Assembly: GCA_016859345.1 (NCBI GenBank)
Contig: CM029131.1
Location: forward strand, 10,974,099 to 11,038,098
Length of the DNA: 64,000 nucleotides
Direction: 5' to 3'
DNA from: Istiophorus platypterus
Lineage: Eukaryota > Chordata > Actinopteri > Istiophoriformes > Istiophoridae
Made by a program: the position numbers and the translations under genes. Below are positions 33,271 through 44,539 of this stretch, in pieces; within the stretch, counting starts at the first letter, position 1; every line of letters starts with the position of its first letter. The notes under the pieces were generated by a model. That model was not told where the DNA came from. It did not search any database and saw only the letters and a list, made by a program, of their open reading frames with translations.

Positions 33271-34669
33271 CTCCATGACCTTTAACAGTTTAACCCACGG
33301 TTAACGTTAAAAATATGATTTTTCCAAATGATTTTCTTGTTGTAGGTCGAATTCCCCTTTGTCCCTCACCTCTGAATACAACAGCGGACCCCCCCCCCCC
33401 CCGTTTGTCAAAGATCTATGCAGGTATGTGGTACATTTCAATTGATATTTAGCAATGGTTAGTGGATATATTTTAGATAAATACAGAAATAAGTAATGAG
33501 CTTGTGCCTCTGTTTTCATCTTTTACTCCAATAATCCATTCCTTGCAATTTTTGCAAGACTAGACAAAACTGTGGGAGAGTGCAGCTCCATTGCAAACCA
33601 TTTGGGAAACAATTAGGAAATGTTTATTTTCCTTTTTATTCAAGACTACTTTCCACCCGTGTCCCCGTTGCACTCCAAAGGAACAGAATAGCGTAGCGTG
33701 TTTCCTGGGTGCTGCCATCGATGGGTGGCATTGGGGAAAAAACGACGCGGGCTTGGACGCCGGCGTCGTTTTTACTATTTTGAGTTCACATCCAAAACCA
33801 AGGTTGGTCTTCATCTCCCACTCTCTCCTCTAATTATGTGGGCCTGGGCACTTTTCCCCGCAGAGAGCCCGCCGCCAGAACAAAGTAGAAATTGTTTCCC
33901 CATCAGAGGAGGCCCTTGAGTGAGTGTCTCCTGACGTCTCGGCGAAGACTCCGGTCCTCCGGGGGCTTTCAGCAAAAATAAGTCGTACGAGCGGGTGTCT
34001 CAGACAGAAAGAGGGAGAAAAAACGTAGACTGACAGTTTCTGCCGTTTCTCTATTGATCGCCAGGGATGCCACACCACTTCATATGTCTTGCCGGGCATG
34101 ATGGGAGGGTGTCGAATCAGAAATGGAAACCAGTAATCAGAGGAGGCTGTAACACTGGCAGTGAATTCCCCCTGGTGCTGCAGCCCCTCGTTTCCTGATA
34201 AGTAGGTAAAATGTCGATTAGCATAGCTCGCTCAGCTTTATAAAGACGGTTCCAATCGCAGGAAACCTGCAACCTGGGATATCTTGCGTCGCCGCCTGCA
34301 AATGGAAGAAAACGCCGCACGAGTTCGGCCTTTTGCTGCGTTCGCTGGACCTTTGCTTCATCCTGATGTGAATTTGATTGGGAAAAAAATAACCCTTTTC
34401 CCTTTTTAGCAATCAAGGAATTACTTGGTGGGGATGAACTCTAATGTATTTACATGGCAGGATATGAGCCGGACCGTTGTGCAGCCGTCTGTACATAGAG
34501 ATTATGTGGGGCCAGTGTTACCTGTTCAGTGCCCAGACTGACTGAGGCAGAAGTTTCAACCTTGAGGGGATGACTCCAAGTGCTGCAGGAGTTTGTTTTT
34601 TTGTTTTTTTTTTAACTGTAAAGGACCTTACAGGTCAGGCACTGGGGAAATGAATGTTTTTTCTTTATG
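33271..34669. other. Unannotated intergenic sequence
   Basis: No gene is supported. It includes a C-run at about 33389-33402 and a unique block at 33830-33930 that might be regulatory. Several frames of 60-110 codons exist on both strands with no recognisable motif. Confidence 0.45.
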
Positions 34670-34775
34670 CAGGTTTAGATCTCATTTCCCTTTCAAGCGG
34701 AGAGCAAGGGCATCCTTCAAACCCCACCATTTTCCACTGAGGTTTAACTACCATAACGGCGTGAATCCATCCAAG
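34670..34775 (+). repeat. Unnamed dispersed repeat, copy A
   Basis: CAGGTTTAGATCTCATTTC (34670-34688), AGCAAGGGCAT, TTTCCACTGAGGTTTAAC (34731-34748) and GGCGTGAATCCATC (about 34758-34771) occur in this order. The same four blocks occur in the same order at 36648-36747. The two are clearly related copies of an unidentified element. No coding capacity. Confidence 0.6.
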
Positions 34776-35859
34776 AGCAGGAAGAGTTGCCATTTACCCC
34801 GACCGGCCATGTTACATTTTAACAGACGGCCTTTTTTTTTCCCTGTTCTTTTCTTGCTTTTAAACTCATCGTTGCTTTCTCAGCCAACACATGGCGAACA
34901 AACCAACTTTATATTTAACAGAGGTCCAAAAGAGTAATTGAGTAATTGCTCCATTACACTTTGCTGCTGTGCCGCTTTTTACTTGGCAGTTTGGGCCGAT
35001 GAGGCGACGGGTTTGGTGTTTAATTCGGTTCAGCTAATCAACAGCAGCAGGTAGTGCGGTTGCTATGGTGACACTTCTGGTTTGGGGTTGAGCCGTTACA
35101 AGGTGAAATGGAGAAATTGAACACGGGGGAAAATTTTAATGGCTCATTAAAGCGCACGGTGTGTTATCACGGACCAACTTTCGTGTAAGACCGATCAAGA
35201 CAACCAGGAAACTCATGATGAATGAAGTCGGTGTCATATGACATCATACTGTACCGTACATGGTCACTGCACAATTGTTTGACAAAACAAAAGGGAAATG
35301 AGATTGTTTAGGAGGCCGAACGTCATCTTTTCACTCAGGATGCACATGTGGCCTTTAAATGCTGATACTGATATTGTATATTTATCTCACTGTACATCCA
35401 ACCTGAGTATATTATATCCAGCAATGGCAGAAGTGTCCCCTTAAACAGGCATAAAGACCATGGAAGGTTTTGAAATTCTGAGCCGAGTGTTGTTAGTCAG
35501 TCTCCTCTCCGGCGGCCTTGTCGCTAAGACGCCGTGCGGCTCGTAGGCTGTGGAGTTGTAAGGCACATTGTGTTATCTGATCTGAGATCTGTTCATGCAT
35601 TGACCAGTCTTCTCCGACCCCCCCGAACGGACATGCTTACGTTTGCTTACTTTTTCTGTCGGTCCGGCTCGTGCTTTAAATGTTCCTTTCCCCTAATTTG
35701 TGTCTCTGTCTGCTTTCGCCATCCGGTTCTGTCTGTCCCTCTTTCTCCCTGGCACCTTCCCGTCTCCCCACGTCCGTCACGCGTCTATAGGAGCCCGCCC
35801 TCCCGCTCAGCCGTCAACATGCCAACAGACAGCCGGACAATCTGTGGATGCCACTTCCT
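34776..35859. other. Unannotated intergenic sequence
   Basis: Unique DNA with no gene or recognisable mobile element. A 109-codon + frame at 35534-35863 shows no family signature. Confidence 0.5.
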
Positions 35860-36240
35860 TTGATATGGTAAAGCAATAATGCACTTCATCTCTCTTTTTA
35901 TTTGCCCATTTGTGAAGGAGACGCCATTAGCGGTGTATTATGCTCCTCTGGTGGGGGGGAAAAGGGAAAAAAAAAAAAAAAATCTCCAAAAGGATAGTCG
36001 GCAGCTGCCCGCATCCTGCAACGCCTCATTAGTGCATTGCCTTCGAACAAACGTATCAACAATGTTCTGAGCTAATAAGCTTTTATATTCCCAGGCTATA
36101 TGATGTAGAAAGAGGCAGAGCTGAAGGTCACGGGTGCGTTTGAACGCAGCAAGTGGCTCCGTGAGGGAATGATTTATCTGGAATTATTGCTGCGCTTTGC
36201 TCCAGAGAGTTGGCTATTGATGTGCGCGGTTGAAATGGCT
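35860..36240. promoter_or_regulatory. Candidate conserved non-coding element
   Basis: Unique AT-balanced sequence is interrupted by an A-run at about 35968-35982. It includes GCTAATAAGCTTTTATATTCC and GGAATGATTTATCTGGAATTATTG segments. No coding frame is recognisable. Confidence 0.3.
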
Positions 36241-36647
36241 TCTTCAAGAGAGGGGTTGGGGGGGGGGGGTGGAGGGAGAGAGCTTCAGTGATGACACACA
36301 CACACACACACACTCACTCTGCTCCGCTATCATCGCCTGGACACAGGACCGTCTCTTTGCTCTTCATTTCATTCAGGCCCTCATCTGTTTCATACATGCA
36401 CCGCACATGCAGACATATGGCTGATAAGGCAATGTATAGCACGGAATGGCAAATACCGGTATCTTGGGGTAGATTGCGTTGTTTACTGATGCACTTTTCT
36501 CATTTCCGTACTCAACTATCCAAACGTAGACAATGTGACATCGTATCATTCAGGCAATGTCACATTGAAATATTTCCCGGACATCTACAAGGGAGAATTT
36601 TTCAACTATTAAAACATCAGTGGCTTAAAAGGGGAAAAAAAAAAAAT

Positions 36648-36747
36648 CAGGTTCAGATCTCCTTTCGCTTGGAATTAAAGGGCAAGGACATATTTTTCCA
36701 CTGATGTTTAACTGATGTTTAACAATCCTGAAGGCGTTTAATCCATC
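36648..36747 (+). repeat. Unnamed dispersed repeat, copy B
   Basis: This is the partner of 34670-34775, with the same four sequence blocks in the same order. The spacing differs, and a local duplication (TGATGTTTAAC twice, 36702-36723) is unique to this copy. The two copies lie about 2 kb apart on the same strand. Confidence 0.6.
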
Positions 36748-36816
36748 ATAGGGGGAGACACGGTTACCAGCCTGTCCTGTCCATATAATTCTCGCCTGCA
36801 CGTCACTTTTTTTTCC

Positions 36817-37015
36817 CCTCATACTGTCGCAATCGCTCTCCCCGCCTGCCCGTTTTCAACCCCGCAGCTGGAACGCAACAAGTTTACCTTTTCGTCAGCT
36901 GTCCATAAATTGCGCCAGCGCACGCACACTTTTTTTTTTTTTCATCCTCATACTGTCGCAATCGCTCTCCCCGCCTGCCCGTTTTCAACCCCGCAGCTGG
37001 AACGCAACAAGTTTA
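36817..37015. repeat. Identical 70-bp direct duplication
   Basis: The 70 bases at 36817-36886 recur without a mismatch at 36946-37015, with 59 bp between them. The sequence 5' of each copy (a CACG/CAC segment then a T-run) is also similar, so the original duplicated unit was probably about 129 bp. Perfect identity suggests a recent event. Confidence 0.95.
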
Positions 37016-37424
37016 TGTCCCTTCTCTGGAAGTCGTTGAAAGGCAAAAACTGAAGAAATTAAAGAAATGAAAATAATTAACCCGACACGAAGCTGTATTA
37101 TCAGGAACAAAAAAAATTTTGCACAGAAAAAACACTTGCTGCCAAACAATTAAACTTGAATGCATTCAACACACCCACAGACTGATGATATTTAAAAGTG
37201 TGGGCATTTCGGTTCGAAGACGGTTTTTTCTTTTTTTTTTCCCTTGTTGCTACACTGCATATGGCCTAAATAAGCTCCTGTAACACTTACCTGCTCGCTC
37301 AGCGCGAGCGGCTGTGAACACCGGTGTCAGCTAATTGCCTAAAAATACAAACGCCTGAAAGCGTGCAGCCGGCGTGGATAGACGCCGCAAACGCGCGCAA
37401 ACAGGAAAAACATACATACGGCGC
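37016..37424. other. Unannotated intergenic sequence
   Basis: AT-rich unique DNA with a T-run near 37224-37240. No gene or repeat family is recognised. Confidence 0.5.
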
Positions 37425-37520
37425 GGCCGCCCCTCCCCTCCTGATCATTTGGAGTCCACATTAAAATGCAATAACGAGCGAGGTAACGAACTAATTATCC
37501 CAATTACCTCACTGTTCACG
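37425..37520. promoter_or_regulatory. Candidate conserved non-coding element (short)
   Basis: About 95 bases with ATTAAAATGCAATAACGAGC and GAACTAATTATCCCAATTACC motifs stand out from GC-rich flanks. Two TAAT-type sites lie within 25 bases. Confidence 0.25.
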
Positions 37521-38459
37521 CAGGCGAGCGCCCGTTGTATTTGTTATCATCCTACCGTTCCAGAGGCGTCCTCTGGGGACGGCTCCTGCTCCCGCGCAAC
37601 CCGGCAGAGTCAAGACCACTTTCCCTGCAAAACATCTGGCCATGCACGACGGAGCACCGAGATTTTTATTGTTCTGGTTTGTCTTTTTTTTTCCCCATTC
37701 TCCGTCTTCATAGTTTTGCGATTTTTTTTTTTTTTTTTACCTCAGCCTTTGCTTTTCTGCCATCACGAGCTCAGTTTTCTTGAAGTTGCACTGGTTTTCA
37801 GGCACCCCCCCACACACACACACCCATCCACCCCTTGTGTTTATTTGAGTGTTTGAACGTGTAGTCCTGGTGGGATTGTGGGATTCGGAGTACTGTCAGG
37901 TCTAATTGCCGTGTGGTGTTTGGAATGGAAGACGGTCCTGATTAGGGAGGAGGTGAGGGAAAACATCGTGTCCCCACTCTCTTCTCTCCCCGTCTTACCC
38001 GTTTTCTCTCCCTCTCTCTCCTTGGTTCCTATTTTTTTCTTTTCCTTTTTTTCCTTTTTCCCCCTCTTTTCTCTCCCCTCTCCGACTCTCTACATGACTA
38101 CACAGAATGATGGCGGTCCTGCACGGCTCATTAGCTGGCAGAGAGAGACGGACGGACACAAAGGGATAGGGAGAGGAGAGAGGGGATGTGGAGGGGGCGG
38201 CCTGCAGACTTCTCAAACACAGGTTACCACGGTGCTGGCCTGGCGTCCCCCGGCTGCATCAAAGCCTTTAGATGCCAGTCGAGGGGCAACACGAGCAGCC
38301 AAATGAGTCAGGAATACAGAGGGATCAGGGATATTAGCTAGTGGGAGGAAGTGCTAGAACTGACTACATGAGTTTTATATATTTAATTTCTCAGATTTTC
38401 TTCAAACCTTTGTCAGTTTTTACCGCCTCTGCATTTTTATTTATTTATTTTTTTGCCGT
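37521..38459. other. Unannotated intergenic sequence, pyrimidine-rich
   Basis: It contains a T-run at about 37722-37738 and a pyrimidine-rich tract at about 37975-38090. Frames of up to 160 codons here cross these tracts and have no motif. Confidence 0.5.
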
Positions 38460-38770
38460 GTAACTGAAAGCCTAATTCCAGTCAAGTCGGTGTCGGCGCT
38501 TGCACTGTAATTAGCTTGTCCTGGAGTCGTGATTATTGTCAATGGAATATTTAAGGGAGTGTGAGCAGTCTTAATGAAAGCCTGTTTTTATTGTACAGTA
38601 GAAAAAAGGCCTGATATAAAATTGACGCCTCGGAAAAGTAGTAGTAGGAACTAATTCAGCAGACTCATAAAATTGTCTGTCAGCTCCATTTAGTAGTTCT
38701 GCTTGTGGGTAATATATCAGATTCCAGATAACCGGCTAATCAGCTAAGACATGAGCGAGACGATTAATTC
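38460..38770. promoter_or_regulatory. Candidate conserved non-coding element
   Basis: About 300 bases of unique sequence include GCACTGTAATTAGCTTG, GATTATTGTCAATGG (SOX-like ATTGTC) and GACGATTAATTC motifs. It contains no simple repeats and no coding frame. Confidence 0.4.
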
Positions 38771-38789
38771 TTGAAACGCATCTCGAAAC

Positions 38790-39130
38790 ACAGTCTTCAT
38801 CAGTGGCCGGAGTTTTCCTCGGTTGTCGTCACGTGACCTTATAATTGTCCTTGATTCCCACAATCCTTGTCGGTCGTATATCCAGGAGGACGGTATTCCC
38901 TGTCCTGGTTCAGGGACGGTCTCTGAATTTCAATGGCCTCCTGGATGCAGTGACTCGTGGTGGTGACTTTGGCGGTGACTGGTTTTGGTGTAAAGTTAGG
39001 ACATGTTCCCGATGAGTCCTCACGCCTACATGACCACATGGGTCGTTTATCGCTGCCCTTGGATACGACCCATACCGGCGTACCGGTGGCGGGCATGTCC
39101 GACCTTTGTTGTCACGGTTACAGTAATGAA
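38790..39130 (-). pseudogene. Possible Penelope-like (GIY-YIG) retroelement remnant
   Basis: On the minus strand one frame reads a peptide containing HCIQEAIEIQ (38923-38952) and then LNQDREY (38893-38913). This resembles the C-terminal segment following the GIY-YIG endonuclease of Penelope-like elements in fish, where an (R/K)EAI(E/W)I motif precedes an MNRD(E/R)G-type motif. TGATGAAGACTG follows at 38802-38791. The upstream reverse transcriptase is not recognisable. The frame covers only about 85 codons. The assignment comes from memory of the family; chance similarity is possible. Confidence 0.4.
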
Positions 39131-39829
39131 GAGAAGAGGTAAAGGCTGTGGAATGGCCATGGGTAAAAGAAACGCTATGGGTTGGAAACCGGAAAATCAC
39201 ATTGGTTTCTGGGTCACAGTTCGGCCTTCCGTCGATGCATCTGTCCGCCCCGAACTCGCTCTATGTATGTTGTCTCTCCCCCCTTTTCTCCCACCAACGG
39301 TGAGTCGTAGTGAGCTGATGGCATATCTGTGGCCACATTGCTACACGACCCGCGTCCTCCCGAACCCGGACTGGCCGACCTCTTTCAAAACATCTTCACT
39401 CGCAAAAGCTAGTGGTCAAGAAAATACAAGGTATTTGGCCATTATTTTAATTCTATGCCAACAATGCTGTGCCGTTTTGTTCCATCTGTGCAGAATGGCG
39501 CGTCTGTTGAAGGGCCACTAATAGTTCTTCAAGATAAGGATGTGTCGGAGGGACGAGGCAGCTCTCTGTTCAGTGCTTTGTAAACCTCCTCCTAGATGAG
39601 AGAGAGAGAGAGAGGGGTGAGAAAACCCACAAAGATGATATCAGCTCGCTTGTGAAATAATCATCACAAGATCTTTTCCTGTTCAGAGTCATGAGGTGAA
39701 GGATAACTAGAGACAAACAGAGATGGAGGGGAGAGCGTGGACGGATACAAACAGGAGAGGAATAAAAAAAAAAGACAGAGCAAGGCTAGAGAGACCAAGG
39801 GTGAAAGTCTAAATCTTTCATCCTCTCTC
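39131..39829. other. Unannotated intergenic sequence
   Basis: No gene is supported. A 172-codon + frame at 39003-39521 runs opposite the possible retroelement remnant and beyond it and has no recognisable domain. A GA repeat lies at about 39596-39616. Confidence 0.5.
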
Positions 39830-40110
39830 TGGGTTCAGAATGAGAGGAGAATTGTGGTTGGATTATCGGCGCTAAGTCACGGAAAGAGCTCAACTGCAGC
39901 CCTTCTCCCATGTCCTCGAGTCAGGCCGGCTATCTACCTGGCTCCCGCGAGACAGGGAAATCTGCAATCACCACTCTCTGGCCTCTGAATGGGAGTTGTT
40001 GTGGACCTCGGGGTCATTTAATTTGCCATTTAATTTCCTCCTTGAATAGAGGAATACTGTATCAATTTCTCCCGATCATCATCAGCGGCACCGCCGTCGT
40101 CGTCATCGCT
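39830..40110. promoter_or_regulatory. Candidate conserved non-coding element
   Basis: Unique sequence includes a near-repeat GTCATTTAATTTGCCATTTAATTTCC (about 40011-40036) and several AT motifs. Coding frames show no family signature. Confidence 0.35.
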
Positions 40111-40479
40111 ATCTAAAAGCAATGATGACCTTCGTCATACAAGCATTTGTGGGGGGGGGCGTACTAATTTTTCGCCAGATCTACTGATTTTCTGTGCTGT
40201 TTTCTGGGGGAGGGATGCAGTCAAACCAGCCTCCTCCTCCACTGCTTCAGCCCCCTCCTGCGTCCATGCCAGCCAGTTATTCAGCTGGGAGATTCGACAC
40301 GAGACCGGGAGAAAACACTTGAAACACTATTAAGCCTGTAGTGGGACTTGTGTGCCGGTTGTAAGCCTCCTCTCGTCAATACGACTGTAGGATGCACACA
40401 AGTGCGCTGACTGAATGGAGAGGAAGGGTGAGGGAGATACTCTGCAAAAAATGCCTGTCCTGACAAGCTTTTTAGTCAC

Positions 40480-40690
40480 ACATCCAGTCTCGAAATCATT
40501 TTTTTAATCAAGCGAGAAATTGAGCCAATGGCATCACTTGTTACCACTGCGGAGGCAATTTTGTTCAGGATTGTTTTGCAGAAATAAAGAAGTTTCGACA
40601 AGATTACAGGCACAGTAATATCTTCAAAAAGGCATATTGTGACACCAGCATTGAAAAAAGTATTTGTGCTTTAATGAAAATTTACAAAAC
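40480..40690. promoter_or_regulatory. Candidate conserved non-coding element
   Basis: About 200 bases of unique AT-rich sequence contain TTTTTAATCAAGCGAG, GGCAATTTTGTTC and TGCTTTAATGAAAATTTAC. There are no simple repeats, and the frames are short. Confidence 0.3.
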
Positions 40691-42429
40691 AGGCAAGAGA
40701 AAAAGTCACTTTTTCTCACCCTATGGGCACATTTCTGTTTTAAAGAAAAAAAAAATGGCTCTGATACCAAATACCGCTTCAAATTACCCAAGTGACAATG
40801 GATACTTCTTGCAGTGGAGGGGGAGACTGAGTCAGAGAAGAGGTTGCTTGTCGGGGCACTGATTTTCGGCGCTCTCCGCTGATGGCGATAATAATAACCA
40901 TTCGCAGGAGTGGCGGCGGACGGGGAGGAGAGAGCATGGACGTCGTCTTAAAGAGGCGTGCGCGCAGTTACTTTCTGCAATCAAAACAGAGATTTCTGAA
41001 GATGAGCTGGAGGAGGAAGCACTCCCACACACACACACTCACACACACTCGCAGGGCAGGCCACGGATTGCGGTGCACACATCCTGTTGTTTGCCATCGA
41101 CAGAGGATATTAGCCTGGTATTTGTGTACAGTAATCAGTAGGCCCTTGACAGACCGGTCTCTAGACAGAGACATCTGAGGAGGGATTGTCTGGTAATCAG
41201 GCTCTGCGGTTTAAGGTGGACTTGGAGGAGCCGGACTCAGTAATTTCAGATATTTTGGTCGTTGTTTCTGCTGCAAGGTGAAGCAAATATTTTATATTTT
41301 TAGGTTTTTACATGGCAACAGTAATATGCAGTTACCTGACAGGAGGGTTGTATATACACTAGTGGGTTTTTTTTCCCCTTCTCTTCTCTGTTCAGTCCAT
41401 ATGTCACCAATCATCATGTTGTCTGCTGAAGGAAAATAACATCCTGTTATTATCTGTCAGGCAGCAAAGAGTGTCGGTTTATACCTGTGCATATGCTATA
41501 TACTGCATGTCGGTGTGCGTTTTTGCATCCACTATGTGCATCTGTACATATGTCTATACAAACGTGTGTGTGTGCGCGCGCTAATAACTCCACAGCACAG
41601 ACTGTATAACTGCATTTTCCTGTTTCGCCGTTGCCTTCAGATACTTCTGCCATCTCAACCAGCGCCCCCCCCCCTTCTCTTCATCCTCTTGATTTTTTTT
41701 TTCCTTCCCCCGTCTTGTCATATGTGTGATCACTCCCTCCCCCTCTCTCCTCCTTCACTCTGCATCCCTCTCCTCCCACTATTCCCCCTCGACGCTTTTA
41801 ATCTTGGGTTGATGATACTTGGTGGAAGCACTTAAGTTTCTGTGCCAGGTGTCTCCCCGTGCTTAACATCCCGGGCTTAGCTCCTTGTTTCTTTGGCTCC
41901 TTTGCCGCCCCCCCCCCCCCCCCCCCTCCTCCCCTGGCTCCCGAACACACAGACACGCACACACTTACGCGGCGGCGTGCACCCATAGCTACCCACTGTA
42001 TGCACATGCACAGGTATGTGCACGGAAGCAAACATTTAGTACAGATATCTCTATGCAAACATCAATCTTTTGCACACTCAGCCCTTTCTAAAACACACAC
42101 ACATATACCCAAGACATTAGCATATTCAAATCTTTAAATTGCATTTACCCACATCATACTGCGCATGTAGCAAAACTGTCTTTTATGAAGTTATCTCAGT
42201 AATTTAATACCAAGTTATTTTTAAAACTTTATTTTGTATAAAGCAAGTGATAAAAAAAAAATCTGCTACTGCTACAGGATTATTTCTATGCATACAACTT
42301 TTAGAAATGAAAATAAACTTTTCAAAAATGCACTTAAAATTAGTCCCTGTATCTTGAAAAATAAGATAATTTTAGAACATACTTTAAGATTTCAAGATTC
42401 GCCTAAGAAAACAGGATGAAATATTCTTA
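40691..42429. other. Unannotated intergenic sequence
   Basis: No gene is supported. It contains short CA runs (41029-41050), a C-run at about 41909-41927, a pyrimidine-rich tract at 41660-41790 and AT-rich unique DNA after 42100. Confidence 0.5.
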
Positions 42430-42780
42430 CTTCAGTGGCAGGTTTTTCACTTGTTTCAAGAATAAAGACTCAAAGGGCTCAATTACAGCAAAAGAAATGA
42501 CGTGACAAGGATATATTTACTGCGTAGGGATCTTGAGGGTGTCTTTGAAAAACACACAAGTTTGGCTGCACGTAGCTTCTGTAATTACAGCACATTGAAA
42601 TGGAAAAATCAAATCCCCCAGCCACCGTAACACTTGCTGAGTCATATGGATCTTGATTTGCATTGACTGTACAAAATGTTGTTTACAGTTAACATATCGT
42701 TATTGAGATTTAGGCAGCGTGTGTGGAGAATCTGTGCTGAAAGAGTTTGCTTAGCGCTGCTTTGTTCTTTAAAGGCAGGA
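42430..42780. promoter_or_regulatory. Candidate conserved non-coding element
   Basis: About 350 bases of unique sequence contain CTCAATTACAGC, TCTGTAATTACAGC and a POU octamer (ATTTGCAT, 42656-42663). A purine-rich tract follows at about 42780-42870. Confidence 0.4.
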
Positions 42781-43019
42781 GGCACGAGAGAGGAGAAAGG
42801 AGACGGAGGGAATGAAAATGAGAGAGAGATGGGGAAGGAAAGGAGAGGCAGAAAGATAAAGAGAGAGATAGCGCTCGTGTGTTTATGATATGTTTGTTTG
42901 TGTTGCCGCGGGGACCTCTTTTCTTCGCACCCCCCCCCCATTTCCTCTCCCTCTCCCCTTTCCTTTATTTATTTTTTTAAGTCACCGTCTGAATTTATTT
43001 TTTTTTCCCTTTCCATCAT

Positions 43020-43225
43020 GTATCTGCCGCCTGTCCAGGCAGCGCTCTCTGTTTCACTCTCGTCTGATGTCTCAATTAAAATTAATGTGTTCAGTCTGCT
43101 CAGATAAAGAAGAAAGAGGAAGAAAAAGCCTTTCCAGGAACAATGGCAGCCTCTTGCATATTGGTAACCAATCCTTCCTTGTCTGGGCCCACGCTAATGC
43201 TTCACAATATTGACAGCTCTAATAG
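43020..43225. promoter_or_regulatory. Candidate conserved non-coding element
   Basis: Unique sequence includes CTCAATTAAAATTAATGTG, GGAACAATGGCAGCC (SOX-like ACAATGG) and TCACAATATTGACAGC. SOX- and homeodomain-type motifs lie close together. Confidence 0.4.
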
Positions 43226-43844
43226 CACTGCTCCTCTGAAGGTTTCCTTTTTTTTTTAAACTAGGGGCCCAAAATGAAACATGGCATGAATAGTGGATTG
43301 GATACCAATTTGAAGGGGCTTTTATTGTGGAGGGATCACCTGACATGTTTTCCCTTTTTTTTTCCTCAAGTTCTTTCCTCAGCTCTGAGGTAGTAGCGCC
43401 ATCACCTTCCTCAGTGTGGGGTAATCAGACAGACAGGAGGAGGCGGGTTGTGTGTGGTCATCCCGGGGAGTGGATGCACTTCCGACCTTCCCCCTTCTCC
43501 ACGCTCCGTCCTCCTTCCCATGTTTCTATGTCCTTGAGATGTCTCCATCCCTGGGCTTGGCGGTGGCGCTCCTCTGCCCCTTCATCAGGACAGAATGCTG
43601 GTGTCAGCACTGCCTTCCTCCTCCCCCTCTTCCTTCCCTGCCCTGCTCCACCTTTGCCTTTATCTGTCGCCTCTTCTTAAGATGCTCTCTCCATCTCCGG
43701 TACCCCGGGGGTCAAGCTGGTGGAAGAGCGAGTGGGAGGGAAAGAGGGAGGAATGGAGGAAGAGGTGGGAAGTAAGGGGGGAAGGGAGGAAATATAAAAG
43801 GAGGGAGGGAGGGGAGCACCTGACTTGAAGGCAGAAAGATAATT
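43226..43844. other. Unannotated intergenic sequence
   Basis: It holds pyrimidine-rich DNA at 43480-43700 and a purine-rich tract at 43725-43815. Frames of up to 117 codons are Ser/Pro/Leu-rich without a motif. No gene is supported. Confidence 0.5.
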
Positions 43845-44020
43845 TCAGTGGTTCTGTTTAAGGTTAAAGCCTGATTTGCATTTCAAAAGTGGCGGCCGGC
43901 CATGTTGCCACCTCAGGGACGGCACAGGACCAACCGGTGTGTCATTTAATGTCAGCCGGCACCGAGGCCTTGATGAAATTAATAGAGCAGCCTGTGATTG
44001 ATAACGGCACCGCCCGTCAA
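43845..44020. promoter_or_regulatory. Candidate conserved non-coding element
   Basis: Unique sequence contains GATTTGCATTTC (POU octamer 43874-43881), GTCATTTAATGTC and GATGAAATTAATAGAGC. It is followed by a CCT repeat at 44067-44097. Confidence 0.35.
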
Positions 44021-44066
44021 CGCCACCGTCACGACCATCCGCCTGTCCCTCGTCCTCCTCGTCCTC

Positions 44067-44097
44067 CCCTCCTCCTCCTCCTCCTCCTCCTCCTCCT
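44067..44097. repeat. (CCT)n microsatellite
   Basis: About ten CCT units, nearly perfect. Confidence 0.95.
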
Positions 44098-44539
44098 TCC
44101 ACAGGCCCAGGTGTCCACCACACTTTCAAGGATCCCATCAGTCCCGGCGTTTTACCTCGGATCTCCCTCATCTGAACGCTCCTGTGCTCCGAGCCGCCTC
44201 GGCCAGGAGATCCTCCTCTTCTGTTTGCCAGCAGGACAATGTAAAAAATGACCCAAGAGCTTTGGTTCCTTTAGGTAATCAGGGTAAACTCAGCCACTCC
44301 TCTTAGCTTCTTTTACAGAGACGCAGATTTCAGCCCTTATTCTTACATGATAAATTAAGGATTTAAAAAACACACAATTTAGAGTTTGACAGCCTCTTCA
44401 AAAGTACCCAGTTTGAATTACTGAGCCTACATTCACAATCCGTTTTGATGGGATTCTGGACTATTGATTTGAAAGGCTAGATTATATCAGATCTCACTGT
44501 TTCATGTCTTAAAATACCTGACACACTGAATAACGGTGT

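Noticed and set aside
39003..39521. 172-codon + frame
   Set aside because: It is antisense to the possible retroelement remnant and has no recognisable motif.
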